Part shown: positions 1 through 5,809 of the stretch, piece by piece | Numbering within the stretch: position 1 is the first letter of the stretch | Layout: each line of letters begins with the position of its first letter | Source: Deltaproteobacteria bacterium | GTDB taxonomy: Bacteria; Desulfobacterota; Desulfobacteria; C00003060 | Assembly: GCA_030667105.1 (NCBI GenBank) | Contig: DAOUWN010000156.1 | Span: 1-5,809 of the forward strand | Direction of reading: 5' to 3' | Length of the DNA: 5,809 nucleotides | Program-made: the position numbers and the translations under genes | The notes under the pieces: model-generated | The model's database searches: none | The model's input: only the letters and a program-made list of their open reading frames with translations | What the model was told of the DNA's origin: nothing

Positions 1-30
1 AAGATTCCTCGCTTCGCTCGAAATGACAAG
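1..30. repeat. Partial copy of a dispersed intergenic repeat at the left edge
   Basis: The first 30 bases, read on the minus strand, give a CTTGTCATTTCGAG start followed by CGAAGCGAGGAATCTT. I recognise this as a form of the GTCATTTCGAGCGAAGCGAG-type sequence that recurs between genes in many bacterial genomes, including Desulfobacterota. The core CTCGCTTCGCTCG is close to a mirror repeat. The window edge cuts the element, so its full length and partner arm cannot be seen. Recognition is from memory, without a search. Confidence 0.6.
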
Positions 31-72
31 GTGCCGACACTCTTCAGAAGTTCATCATTCGTTGATCAGGAC

Positions 73-111
73 AACAAAAACAAAACTCAAAACGGTCAAC
101 GACTCACGTTT
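73..111 (-). terminator. Weak candidate intrinsic terminator downstream of lon
   Basis: On the minus strand, AAACG (111-107 side) pairs with CGTTT (94-90), with an inner GTC/GAC pairing and a TGA bulge, followed by a T-rich run (about 88 to 73, GAGTTTTGTTTTTGTT). It begins about 64 bases past the lon stop, where the operon could end. The stem is short and broken and the T-run is interrupted by G, so this is only a candidate. Confidence 0.3.
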
Positions 112-174
112 CGCGAATACCGCATCCCGAATAACGAAGAAGTCCATCCGTGTCAAGGGAAATCACCCAAAGCG

Positions 175-2628
175 TCAGTTCACTCGCATGGGTTCTAACG
201 CTTCTTGTTGTTTCGGGATCAACTCCGGCGGGATGATTTCTTCCTCCGGTTCCTTCTTGAAAAGCGTCTCGCCGGGCGGAAGGACAACAGCGCGGGTGAG
301 CACGGCATCCATGTGGCTTGCCGTGATCACCTCGAACCGCTTCATGATCTTTGCCGGAATATCCTTCAGATCCTTCGTGTTCTCCTCAGGGATAATTAGC
401 TGAGATATTCCACCTCGGTGGGCAGCCAGGATCTTTTCTTTCAACCCGCCGATGGGCAAAATCCGGCCGCGCAACGTGATTTCTCCGGTCATGGCCAGAT
501 CACGGCAGACGGGCTTCTTGATCAGTGCGGAGACAATAGATGTGGCCATGGTTATGCCCGCAGACGGCCCATCCTTTGGCGTGGCCCCCTCAGGTACATG
601 AACGTGAATATCTACCTTTCTATAAAACTGCTTCTCGAGGCCCAACTCGTGCGCCCTTGAGCGAACGTAGCTCAAAGCGGCCTTGGCAGACTCCTGCATA
701 ACCTCTCCTAATTTTCCTGTCACAGTGAGCTTCCCCCTGCCAGGCAGGACAACGGTCTCGATAGAAAGGAGTTCGCCCCCAACCTGGGTCCACGCCATGC
801 CGGTAGCCAGACCGATCTCGTCTTTTTCTTCAAGTTGCCCATACCTGAACCGAGGTGCGCCGAGGTGTTTCTGTATGGTCTGGGATGTCACCTTAATAAA
901 CTTCTTCCCGTCATCTTTCGTGATCTTACGTGCCACTTTCCTGCAAACAGAAGCGATTTCACGCTCCAGATTCCGCACGCCGGCCTCGCGCGTATACAGG
1001 CGAATAATCGTCTGGAGAGCGTTGTTGGTAAACTGGATATTCTCTTCGGACAATCCGTTTGTCTTGGTTTGCTTGGGGACCAAAAAGCCCAGAGCTATCT
1101 GCAGCTTGTCATACTCGGTGTAACCGGGCAGTTGAGTAATCTCCATACGATCCTGCAGCGGAGGCGGAATGCCGTGGAGACTGTTCGCCGTGGTAATGAA
1201 GAGGATCTCTGAAAGGTCGTAGTCCACATCAAGATAGTGATCATTGAAGGCATAATTCTGTTCGGGGTCCAACACTTCCAGTAAAGCCGCAGACGGGTCG
1301 CCTCTGAAGTCCATACTCATCTTGTCTACTTCATCCAGACAGAAAACAGGATTCTGTACTTTGGACTTCTTAATGGACTGAATAATTTTGCCGGGCATGG
1401 CGCCAATATAGGTGCGTCGATGCCCTCTGATCTCGGCCTCGTCCCGCACGCCGCCCAGGGACAGGCGGATGAACTCCCGCCCGGTGGACCGGGCCACGGA
1501 CTTTGCCAGAGATGTCTTCCCAACCCCGGGTGGACCCACAAAACAAAGGATGGGGCCCCGTATTTTCTTAACCAGTTTCTGTACAGCCAGGTACTCCAGA
1601 ATCCGTTCTTTCGGTTTTTCCAGCCCGTAGTGGTCTTCTTCCAGAATAGTCTCGGCTTTGTCGATATCCAGTCGAAGCTTGCTGCGGACAAACCACGGCA
1701 GGCCAATAAGCCACTCTATGTAATTGCGAACAACTGTGCCCTCTGCTGACATGGGAGCCATGAGCTTCAGTTTCTTAAATTCTTGCTGGACCTTGGAAGC
1801 CGTTTCCTTGGACACTCGTTTACGTTTGATACGATTTTCAAGCTCGTCCAATTCGCTCTTATAATCATCCTTGGTCCCCATCTCCTTATGGATGGCACGC
1901 ATCTGCTCATTCAGGTAATAATCTCGCTGGGTCTTTTCCATCTGCTTTTTCACCCTGCCTTTGACCCGCTGTTCCGTTTTGTAGATCTCAATTTCGGCTT
2001 GCATCAGGCCATAAAGGAGAGTCATCCGTTCCACCGGCGAAACGGTCTTCAGGAGTTGCTGCTTGTCGTGAAGCTTGAAGTTGAAATGAGCTGCTATTGT
2101 GTCAGCCAATTGAGACACGTCCTTGATGGCCGATACATTGCTAATGACATCTTTTGAGACATTCTTGTTGATCTTTGAATACTCTTCAAAGGCATCTATG
2201 ACGGTTCGGGTCACGGCCTCTCTTTCGATTTCTGCTATTGGTGGCTCAACAATTGGCTCGACCTCGGCCACATAGTAGTTGTTCTTAGGAATAAACCTGG
2301 TCATGCGTGCCCGTTGTTTCCCTTCAATCAAAGCCTTGACCGTACCGTCGGGAAGCCGAAGCAGTTGGAGCACTGTGCCAATAATGCCGGTCTTGAACAT
2401 GTCTTTTTCGCCAGGGTTGTCTACGGCAGCGCTCTTCTGGGCAGCCAGGAAAATGCGTTTGTCCAGGTTCATAGCAGTCGACAAGCCGGTGACTGATTTG
2501 GCACGTCCCACAAACAGCGGAACAACCATATGAGGGAAGATAACAATATCACGCAGCGGAAGGAATGGCAGCGTAAGTCTTTGCTTTGGATCATCCATTG
2601 TCTTTTTCCTCTTTAAAATGTTGAACAT
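175..2628 (-). CDS. lon: Lon (LonA-type) ATP-dependent serine protease
   Basis: Cytoplasmic AAA+ protease that unfolds and degrades misfolded and short-lived regulatory proteins, working as a homohexamer. Domains in the 817-residue reading: LON substrate-binding N-domain (about 18-215, opening [20 protein letters not shown]), a charged helical segment (about 215-310), an AAA+ module and a C-terminal S16 protease domain (about 600-785). Visible motifs: Walker A GPPGVGKT (365-372), Walker B CLDEVDK (430-436, D432/E433), sensor-1 Asn482, likely arginine finger Arg494, sensor-2 Arg552. The catalytic Ser689 lies in PKDGPSAG and the catalytic Lys732 in GGLKEK, with the spacing seen in E. coli Lon (Ser679/Lys722). 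The protein is somewhat longer than E. coli Lon (784), mostly through a short N-terminal extension and an acidic, proline-containing tail after about 790. The start is uncertain: ATG at 2628 lies 15 bases after clpX, but a second in-frame ATG at 2598 (807 residues) has the better ribosome site. No frameshift or missing key residue. Identity is certain; only the start is open. Confidence 0.98.
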   Translation of the reverse strand: MFNILKRKKTMDDPKQRLTLPFLPLRDIVIFPHMVVPLFVGRAKSVTGLSTAMNLDKRIFLAAQKSAAVDNPGEKDMFKTGIIGTVLQLLRLPDGTVKALIEGKQRARMTRFIPKNNYYVAEVEPIVEPPIAEIEREAVTRTVIDAFEEYSKINKNVSKDVISNVSAIKDVSQLADTIAAHFNFKLHDKQQLLKTVSPVERMTLLYGLMQAEIEIYKTEQRVKGRVKKQMEKTQRDYYLNEQMRAIHKEMGTKDDYKSELDELENRIKRKRVSKETASKVQQEFKKLKLMAPMSAEGTVVRNYIEWLIGLPWFVRSKLRLDIDKAETILEEDHYGLEKPKERILEYLAVQKLVKKIRGPILCFVGPPGVGKTSLAKSVARSTGREFIRLSLGGVRDEAEIRGHRRTYIGAMPGKIIQSIKKSKVQNPVFCLDEVDKMSMDFRGDPSAALLEVLDPEQNYAFNDHYLDVDYDLSEILFITTANSLHGIPPPLQDRMEITQLPGYTEYDKLQIALGFLVPKQTKTNGLSEENIQFTNNALQTIIRLYTREAGVRNLEREIASVCRKVARKITKDDGKKFIKVTSQTIQKHLGAPRFRYGQLEEKDEIGLATGMAWTQVGGELLSIETVVLPGRGKLTVTGKLGEVMQESAKAALSYVRSRAHELGLEKQFYRKVDIHVHVPEGATPKDGPSAGITMATSIVSALIKKPVCRDLAMTGEITLRGRILPIGGLKEKILAAHRGGISQLIIPEENTKDLKDIPAKIMKRFEVITASHMDAVLTRAVVLPPGETLFKKEPEEEIIPPELIPKQQEALEPMRVN
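2607..2612 (-). promoter_or_regulatory. Ribosome-binding site for the alternative lon start at 2598
   Basis: Read on the minus strand this is AGAGGA, followed by 8 bases and then ATG at 2598 (protein beginning MDDPKQRL). The upstream ATG at 2628 has only AGGGA (2641-2645) at a wide 12-base distance, overlapping the clpX stop codon. The sequence therefore favours 2598 on ribosome-site quality, while the short gap to clpX and the extra basic residues [10 protein letters not shown] leave 2628 possible. Both starts keep the whole LON N-domain. Confidence 0.55.
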
Positions 2629-2643
2629 GGCAATGCTTGGTCC

Positions 2644-3903
2644 CTATGACAGGGCCTGCTCCCGAGATTGCTCAAAGAGCAAGATCGGCTCCTCACTATT
2701 TAGAACAACGTCCTCATTGATAACACACTCCTTTATCCCGATCATGGAAGGAATCTCGTACATAATCTCGAGCATACATCCTTCCATAATAGCCCTCAAG
2801 CCTCGTGCCCCGGATTTGCGTTCCATAGACTTCTTCGCAATGGCTTCCAACGCGCTGTCAGTAAAGCGAAGCGTGACATTTTCGAACTCCAGCAGTTTCT
2901 GGAATTGTTTTACCAGCGCATTCTTGGGCTCTGTGAGTATCTTGACAAGGGCAACCTCATTCAATTCCCCAAGCGTGGCGATCACAGGCAGTCGACCAAC
3001 AAACTCCGGGATCAAGCCGAACTTCAGAAGATCTTCAGGCTGAACCAACTTGAGCGTCTCGCCAATGTCTCTCTCCTTTCTGCTTCGAATATCGGCTCCA
3101 AACCCCATCACCTTGCCGCCCAACCTGCTTTCTATGATCTCCCTCAGTCCATTAAAGGTGCCGCCACATATGAAAAGGATATTCGATGTGTCTACTTTGA
3201 CAAAATCCTGTTGTGGATGCTTCCGGCCCCCCTTGGGTGGCACGCTGGCAGTCGTGCCCTCTATGATCTTGAGAAGCGCCTGCTGCACGCCTTCGCCTGA
3301 CACATCCCGGGTAATGGAAGGGTTGTCCGCTCTCCGGGCGATCTTGTCTATTTCATCGATATAAACAATGCCTCTTGAGGCCCTTTCCACGTCATAATCA
3401 GCGTTCTGAAGCAGCGACAGTATGATGTTTTCCACATCCTCTCCCACATATCCCGCTTCTGTCAAGGACGTGGCATCAGCAATGGTAAATGGAACATTCA
3501 AAGACTTGGCCAGCGTTTGGGCCAGGAGCGTCTTCCCGCTACCCGTAGGTCCAATCAGAATAACGTTGCTCTTCTGCAGCTCAACATCGTCCGCATTAAC
3601 CCTGGTCTCAAGGCGTTTATAGTGGTTGTAAACGGCGACTGATAAAATCTTCTTGGGTTGTTCCTGTTCAATCACATATTGGTCTAAACTGGCCTTGATG
3701 GCAGCAGGTGACGGGAACTCCCCCTTTTTGCGAGTCTGTGCCTCTTTCTCATACTCTTCTTCTACAATTTCATTGCATAACTCAATACACTCATCACAAA
3801 TATAGACGGCCGGCCCGGCAATCAGCTTTTTTACCTCATCTTGACTCTTGCCGCAAAATGAACACCTCAGACCATCTCCGTTCACGCCTCTTCGTTTTGC
3901 CAT
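2644..3903 (-). CDS. clpX: ClpX, ATP-dependent unfoldase subunit of the ClpXP protease
   Basis: Hexameric AAA+ unfoldase in the cytoplasm that recognises substrates (for example ssrA-tagged proteins), unfolds them and threads them into ClpP. The 419 residues match the usual family length (E. coli 424). N-terminal zinc-binding domain with Cys14, Cys17, Cys36 and Cys39 (CSFC and CDEC); Walker A GPTGSGKT (118-125); pore-1 loop GYVG (151-154); Walker B YIDEID (181-186, D183/E184); RKH loop (227-229); arginine finger Arg304 in PEFVGR; sensor-2 Arg367 in GARGLR. The ClpP-docking loop, IGF in E. coli, reads MGF here (266-268), a conservative hydrophobic change that should still dock into ClpP. The start at 3903 is backed by GGAGGAG a few bases upstream. 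It is followed by lon after 15 bases, consistent with one transcript, but is separated from clpP by 492 bases of repeat-rich DNA, so it may have its own promoter. Function is secure from the motifs and the clpP neighbour. Confidence 0.99.
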   Translation of the reverse strand: MAKRRGVNGDGLRCSFCGKSQDEVKKLIAGPAVYICDECIELCNEIVEEEYEKEAQTRKKGEFPSPAAIKASLDQYVIEQEQPKKILSVAVYNHYKRLETRVNADDVELQKSNVILIGPTGSGKTLLAQTLAKSLNVPFTIADATSLTEAGYVGEDVENIILSLLQNADYDVERASRGIVYIDEIDKIARRADNPSITRDVSGEGVQQALLKIIEGTTASVPPKGGRKHPQQDFVKVDTSNILFICGGTFNGLREIIESRLGGKVMGFGADIRSRKERDIGETLKLVQPEDLLKFGLIPEFVGRLPVIATLGELNEVALVKILTEPKNALVKQFQKLLEFENVTLRFTDSALEAIAKKSMERKSGARGLRAIMEGCMLEIMYEIPSMIGIKECVINEDVVLNSEEPILLFEQSREQALS

Positions 3904-3906
3904 GGG

Positions 3907-3913
3907 CTCCTCC
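3907..3913 (-). promoter_or_regulatory. Strong ribosome-binding site of clpX
   Basis: On the minus strand the sequence is GGAGGAG, then three bases, then ATG at 3903; the GGAGG core lies five bases from the start codon. This near-perfect anti-16S match fixes the clpX start. Confidence 0.85.
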
Positions 3914-3933
3914 AGGTATTAGTCCGTTATCAA

Positions 3934-4031
3934 CGAAATCCGTGTTTTTTCTGGCAGAAAATTTTTCTGTACCACGAAACGTCGTTGAAAATCAGCATGT
4001 TAAATTCGAAATCCGAATATCGAAATCCGTG
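3934..4031. repeat. Dispersed copies of the 9-base motif CGAAATCCG
   Basis: CGAAATCCG occurs in the same orientation at 3934-3942, 4007-4015 and 4021-4029. The first and third copies extend to an exact 11-base match, CGAAATCCGTG (3934-3944 and 4021-4031). A near-inverted copy, CGGATTTCC, lies at 4163-4171. Two of the direct copies belong to the left arm of the large inverted repeat; the copy at 3934 lies outside it, only 31 bases from the clpX start codon. Confidence 0.65.
3952..3974. repeat. Short palindrome upstream of clpX
   Basis: CAGAAAA (3955-3961) and TTTTCTG (3963-3969) are exact complements around one central base, flanked by TGG (3952-3954) and CCA (3972-3974) with a TA offset. It sits about 50 bases before the clpX start codon, where an operator or the edge of a promoter could lie. 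It matches no regulator site that I recognise and could be chance in AT-rich DNA. Confidence 0.4.
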
Positions 4032-4176
4032 CTGTCCTCAAGGCGTCAGCCGCAAACAAATCTTCAATTTTCAAATGATCAAAACTTAATGCACAATCAG
4101 AACTGTCTGACTTCCATGTTTTGAACATTGGAATATTTTTATTTTGGATTTGTTTCGAGTTTCGGATTTCCGGTTT
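4002..4176. repeat. Large imperfect inverted repeat, AT-rich intergenic palindromic element
   Basis: Three blocks of the left arm recur inverted and in mirrored order on the right. Block 1: 4008-4025 against 4153-4170 (16 of 18 bases, built on GAAATCCGAA and CGAAA). Block 2: AAACAAATC at 4054-4062 against 4147-4155 (exact). Block 3: AATGATCAAAAC at 4074-4085 against 4118-4129 (11 of 12). The central 32 bases (4086-4117) form the loop. The left arm has about 28 extra, more GC-rich bases (4026-4053) with no partner on the right. The motif style (CGAAATCCGAA, CAAATC, CAAAAC) resembles dispersed intergenic palindromes I recall from Desulfobacterota and other uncultured lineages; that family link is memory, not a search. 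No coding capacity and no evident target-site duplication. Confidence 0.75.
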
Positions 4177-4200
4177 ATCCGGGTTAAGCTACAGCTTTTA

Positions 4201-4215
4201 CGAAAATCTTTTTCG
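4201..4215. repeat. Small perfect hairpin
   Basis: CGAAAA and TTTTCG form a 6-base-pair stem around the loop TCT, between the large inverted repeat and the heptad palindrome. There is no following T-run on the minus strand, so a terminator role is unlikely. It may be a remnant of the same AT-rich repeat class. Confidence 0.35.
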
Positions 4216-4259
4216 GAAAACTATTCTACCGCTTTAACGTCATTTTTGGGGTTGAACTA

Positions 4260-4316
4260 AAGGCTTAAGGCTAAGGGTGCAAGGCCTTCTGCCTTACACC
4301 CTGCGCCTTGAGCCCT
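4260..4316. repeat. Palindrome built of eight 7-base units
   Basis: Bases 4260-4315 divide without remainder into eight heptamers: AAGGCTT, AAGGCTA, AGGGTGC, AAGGCCT, then TCTGCCT, TACACCC, TGCGCCT, TGAGCCC. The first four share a purine-rich AAGGC-like pattern; the last four are its complement-like form (T, two variable bases, then a CCT/CCC-type end). The arms 4260-4285 and 4291-4316 pair at 21 of 26 positions around the 5-base loop CTTCT. It lies 80 bases past the clpP stop. No T-run follows on the minus strand, so it is not a standard intrinsic terminator, though it could stall or stabilise the 3' end of the tig-clpP message. Heptameric short tandem repeats are known from cyanobacteria (STRR); any kinship is unproven. 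Confidence 0.8.
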
Positions 4317-4395
4317 GTTATTGACATAATAAGATCCGGTTTCAAGAAATGCAATGCAAAAAACAAACCTTTCTCGTTTCCTCAGGCCAAAAAAG

Positions 4396-5010
4396 TCAGT
4401 CGCTAGCTCGGATCTTGCCTGGTTTGGGTTCGCGCTGGGTGATCACATGATCCACAATGCCATACACCTTGGCCTCCTGGCCGCTCATGAAGAAATCCCG
4501 ATCGGAATCGTTTCGGATCTTTTCAATATCCTGGTGGGTGTGGAAAGCAAGGATCTCATTTAGCGACTCACGCATCCGCAGGATCTCCTTGGCCTGAAGT
4601 GCCACATCTGCGGCCTGGCCCTGAAAGGAACCCATGGGTTGGTGGATAAGTATCCTGGCATTTGGCAGTGCGTAACGTTTCCCCTCTGCTCCCGCTGCCA
4701 GCAAGATTGCGCCCATGCTGGCAGCCTGGCCCATGCACAGCGTACAAATGTCGGGCTTAATATAACGCATGGTATCATAGATGGCCATGCCTGCAGTAAC
4801 CATGCCCCCGGGTGAGTTGATGTAAAAATTAATATCCTTGTCAGGATCTTCAGATTCGAGAAAGAGAAACTGGGCTATCAAAAGATTGGCAAGCTCGTCA
4901 CTCACGGCTGTTCCGAGAAAGATAATCCGATCTTTCAAGAGTCTGGAATAGATGTCATAGGCCCGTTCCCCCCGACTGCTTTGTTCAATAACCATTGGAA
5001 TAAGCGGCAT
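4396..5010 (-). CDS. clpP: ClpP, ATP-dependent Clp protease proteolytic subunit
   Basis: Serine peptidase (family S14) that forms the double-ring tetradecamer in which ClpX-delivered polypeptides are cut to short peptides in the cytoplasm. The 204 residues match the family norm (E. coli 207 as precursor). The catalytic triad is complete: Ser98 in GQAASMGA, His123 in LIHQPMG, Asp172 in DRDFFMS. The conserved NSPGG turn lies at 65-69, and the N-terminal segment with [20 protein letters not shown] (9-28) is typical of ClpP. The start at 5010 shares one base with the tig stop (TAATG on the minus strand) and has AAGGAGA six bases upstream, so it is translationally coupled to trigger factor. Its unfoldase partner ClpX follows after the 492-base gap. 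No other clpP copy is visible in the window. Nothing is truncated or odd in the protein. Confidence 0.99.
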   Translation of the reverse strand: MPLIPMVIEQSSRGERAYDIYSRLLKDRIIFLGTAVSDELANLLIAQFLFLESEDPDKDINFYINSPGGMVTAGMAIYDTMRYIKPDICTLCMGQAASMGAILLAAGAEGKRYALPNARILIHQPMGSFQGQAADVALQAKEILRMRESLNEILAFHTHQDIEKIRNDSDRDFFMSGQEAKVYGIVDHVITQREPKPGKIRASD

Positions 5011-5023
5011 TACGAGTCTCCTT
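5008..5023 (-). promoter_or_regulatory. tig-clpP junction: TAATG overlap and ribosome site
   Basis: On the minus strand AAGGAGA (5023-5017) is followed by six bases and then ATG (5010-5008). The tig stop TAA (5012-5010) overlaps that ATG by one base. The clpP ribosome site therefore lies inside the last codons of tig, an arrangement typical of coupled translation, and it fixes the clpP start. Confidence 0.85.
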
Positions 5024-5809
5024 CTTCAATTCTTTCCACATCGCACATGTCAATAATATGCTTGATAGCCTGTTTTTCAAGGGTTCTTTGCTTGAAAACG
5101 TCAAGGGCCTCCTGGGAACTGTTATGGAATTCCTTGATTGTGTCCACTGGTTGATTCAACGCCCCGGCAAACTCCTCATAAGCCTCATCAAGCAGTTCAT
5201 CCGTCAAGGTGATCTCCTCCTGATCGATCACCTTTTCAACGAGTAAGTACTCTCGCACTTTTCTTTCGGCCATGGGAAGATATTTTTCAGAAAGTCCCTC
5301 ATCGGTTTGGCCTGATTGCTCCAAGGACATACCTCTTTGAGCCATAAGGTTCTGGGCATCCCTGACCACGCCGGCAAGCTCCCCCTTTACCAAGGCTTCA
5401 GGGAGTTCAAAATCGGATTGCTCTATCAGCTTGTCAATGATGTCTTCGCGTAGTTGCCGCCTGGACTCGGCCTTGTACCTTTGCTCCAAGTCCTTTCTGA
5501 TCGCCTCTTTCAGTTCGTCCAGTGTCTCATACTGTCCGAGATCCTTGGCAAACTCGTCATCAAGCTCAGGCAGGACCTCCTCTTTGATCTCCTTTAAGGT
5601 GACCTTGAAGGTCACTTCAAGGCCGGCAAGGTCCTTGTTGTAATAGTCATCCGGGAAACGTACCTGAAGCTCTTTGGTACTGTCTGGCTCCATTCCCACA
5701 AGCTGCTTGTCAAAATCCTCCAATATCCGCCCTGATCCGATCTCCACCTGAAAGTTCTCTGTCTTGCGGGTGGGCTCCAACGGTTTACCGTCCTTGAACC
5801 CTTCGTAAT
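5010..5809 (-). CDS. tig: Trigger factor, ribosome-associated chaperone and prolyl isomerase (5' end outside window)
   Basis: Chaperone that binds the ribosome exit tunnel through its N-domain, shields nascent chains and has FKBP-type peptidyl-prolyl isomerase activity. The window holds the last 265 residues; the reading frame stays open to the right edge, beginning [15 protein letters not shown], so the gene continues beyond 5809. A TTG at 5780 is internal, not the start. Fragment residues 1 to about 75 are the FKBP domain, with the hallmark [16 protein letters not shown] (24-39) and FPDDYY (51-56). From [13 protein letters not shown] (79-91) to the end runs the helical C-terminal chaperone domain, with the typical FELP segment near 130. 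Compared with E. coli trigger factor (432 residues), roughly 165 residues, including the ribosome-binding N-domain, lie outside. Its stop overlaps the clpP start. Identity rests on domain order and on the clpP neighbour. Confidence 0.96.
   Translation of the reverse strand, partial: YEGFKDGKPLEPTRKTENFQVEIGSGRILEDFDKQLVGMEPDSTKELQVRFPDDYYNKDLAGLEVTFKVTLKEIKEEVLPELDDEFAKDLGQYETLDELKEAIRKDLEQRYKAESRRQLREDIIDKLIEQSDFELPEALVKGELAGVVRDAQNLMAQRGMSLEQSGQTDEGLSEKYLPMAERKVREYLLVEKVIDQEEITLTDELLDEAYEEFAGALNQPVDTIKEFHNSSQEALDVFKQRTLEKQAIKHIIDMCDVERIEEGDS

Larger units (their letters stand above)
3904..4395. other. 492-base repeat-rich non-coding interval between clpP and clpX
   Basis: No convincing gene on either strand. 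It is clearly richer in A and T than the flanking genes. From clpP towards clpX it holds: a 60-base tail after the clpP stop with no good terminator; a small AT inverted repeat TTATT/AATAA (4318-4332); the 7-base-periodic palindrome (4260-4316); a small hairpin CGAAAA/TTTTCG (4201-4215); a large imperfect inverted repeat (4002-4176); a short palindrome (3952-3974); and the clpX ribosome site. I searched the minus strand for a TTGACA/TATAAT pair and found none of good quality, so where clpX transcription starts is unresolved. In many relatives clpP and clpX are much closer, so this gap looks expanded by repeat insertion (inference). Confidence 0.8.

Noticed and set aside
128..156. Possible promoter after lon on the minus strand: TTGACA (156-151), 17 bases, then TATTCG (133-128)
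   Set aside because: The -35 box is perfect but the -10 box matches TATAAT at only three of six positions, and no downstream gene is visible in the window to support it.
683..1123. Plus-strand open frame of 146 codons opposite lon
   Set aside because: It lies wholly antisense to the well-supported lon gene, has no recognisable domain, and is typical of antisense frames in a coding region. The other plus-strand frames opposite lon, clpX, clpP and tig fail for the same reason.
1326..1706. Second minus-strand frame overlapping lon, which might suggest a frameshifted AAA+ fragment
   Set aside because: It is an out-of-frame reading of the Walker A region of lon; the lon frame itself is intact across the whole stretch with all motifs.
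3708..4124. Plus-strand open frame of 138 codons running from opposite the clpX 5' end into the intergenic repeats
   Set aside because: Half of it is antisense to the clpX zinc-finger region and the rest is repeat sequence; the translation shows no domain-like pattern.
3934..4176. CRISPR-like array from the repeated CGAAATCCG motifs
   Set aside because: The repeats are only 9-11 bases, unevenly spaced and partly inverted; there are no regular spacers and no cas genes.
4321..4350. TTGACATAATAAG on the plus strand as a promoter -35 box
   Set aside because: No acceptable -10 box lies 16-18 bases downstream, and the only plus-strand frames beyond it are antisense to clpP.
4360..4395. T-runs directly after the clpP stop as an intrinsic terminator
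   Set aside because: The only stem available (AAAC/GTTT) has four weak pairs, far too little for a terminator.
5778..5780. TTG codon as the start of a short trigger-factor gene
   Set aside because: The frame stays open upstream to the window edge and encodes further FKBP-domain residues (YEGFKDGKP), so the TTG is an internal leucine codon.

Overview
The window carries one strand-consistent block of protein quality-control genes, all transcribed right to left (minus strand): the 3' part of tig (trigger factor), then clpP, clpX and lon. This tig-clpP-clpX-lon order is a classic bacterial housekeeping arrangement. The protein sequences (a ClpX with an N-terminal four-cysteine zinc finger and a LonA-type protease of about 810 residues) fit a Gram-negative bacterium. 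The overall flavour suggests Desulfobacterota (the former Deltaproteobacteria), possibly from a metagenome. That placement is an impression from protein style and intergenic repeats, not a computed phylogeny.

Layout, in the direction of transcription. The tig fragment (5809 to 5010) runs off the right edge, starts inside its FKBP-type domain, and ends in a one-base TAATG overlap with the clpP start. clpP (5010 to 4396) is complete with a full Ser-His-Asp triad. A 492-base non-coding interval (4395 to 3904) follows. It is AT-rich and unusually full of repeats: a compact palindrome built of eight 7-base units (4260-4316), a large imperfect inverted repeat (4002-4176), repeated 9-11 base motifs and a small palindrome close to clpX. 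clpX (3903 to 2644) and lon (2628 to 175) are complete and only 15 bases apart, so probably co-transcribed. The last 174 bases beyond lon hold a weak terminator candidate and, at the left edge, a piece of what looks like a dispersed intergenic repeat.

How the genes work together: trigger factor meets nascent chains at the ribosome exit; ClpX unfolds tagged or damaged substrates and feeds them into the ClpP chamber; Lon is an independent ATP-dependent protease for misfolded and regulatory proteins. The tight tig/clpP and clpX/lon junctions, against the long repeat-bearing clpP-clpX gap, suggest two co-translated pairs that may be regulated separately. I saw no intact promoter of textbook quality.

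I did not find a new multi-gene system. All four genes are ordinary family members with intact active sites. What deserves a second look is the non-coding DNA: the repeat cluster between clpP and clpX and the left-edge repeat.
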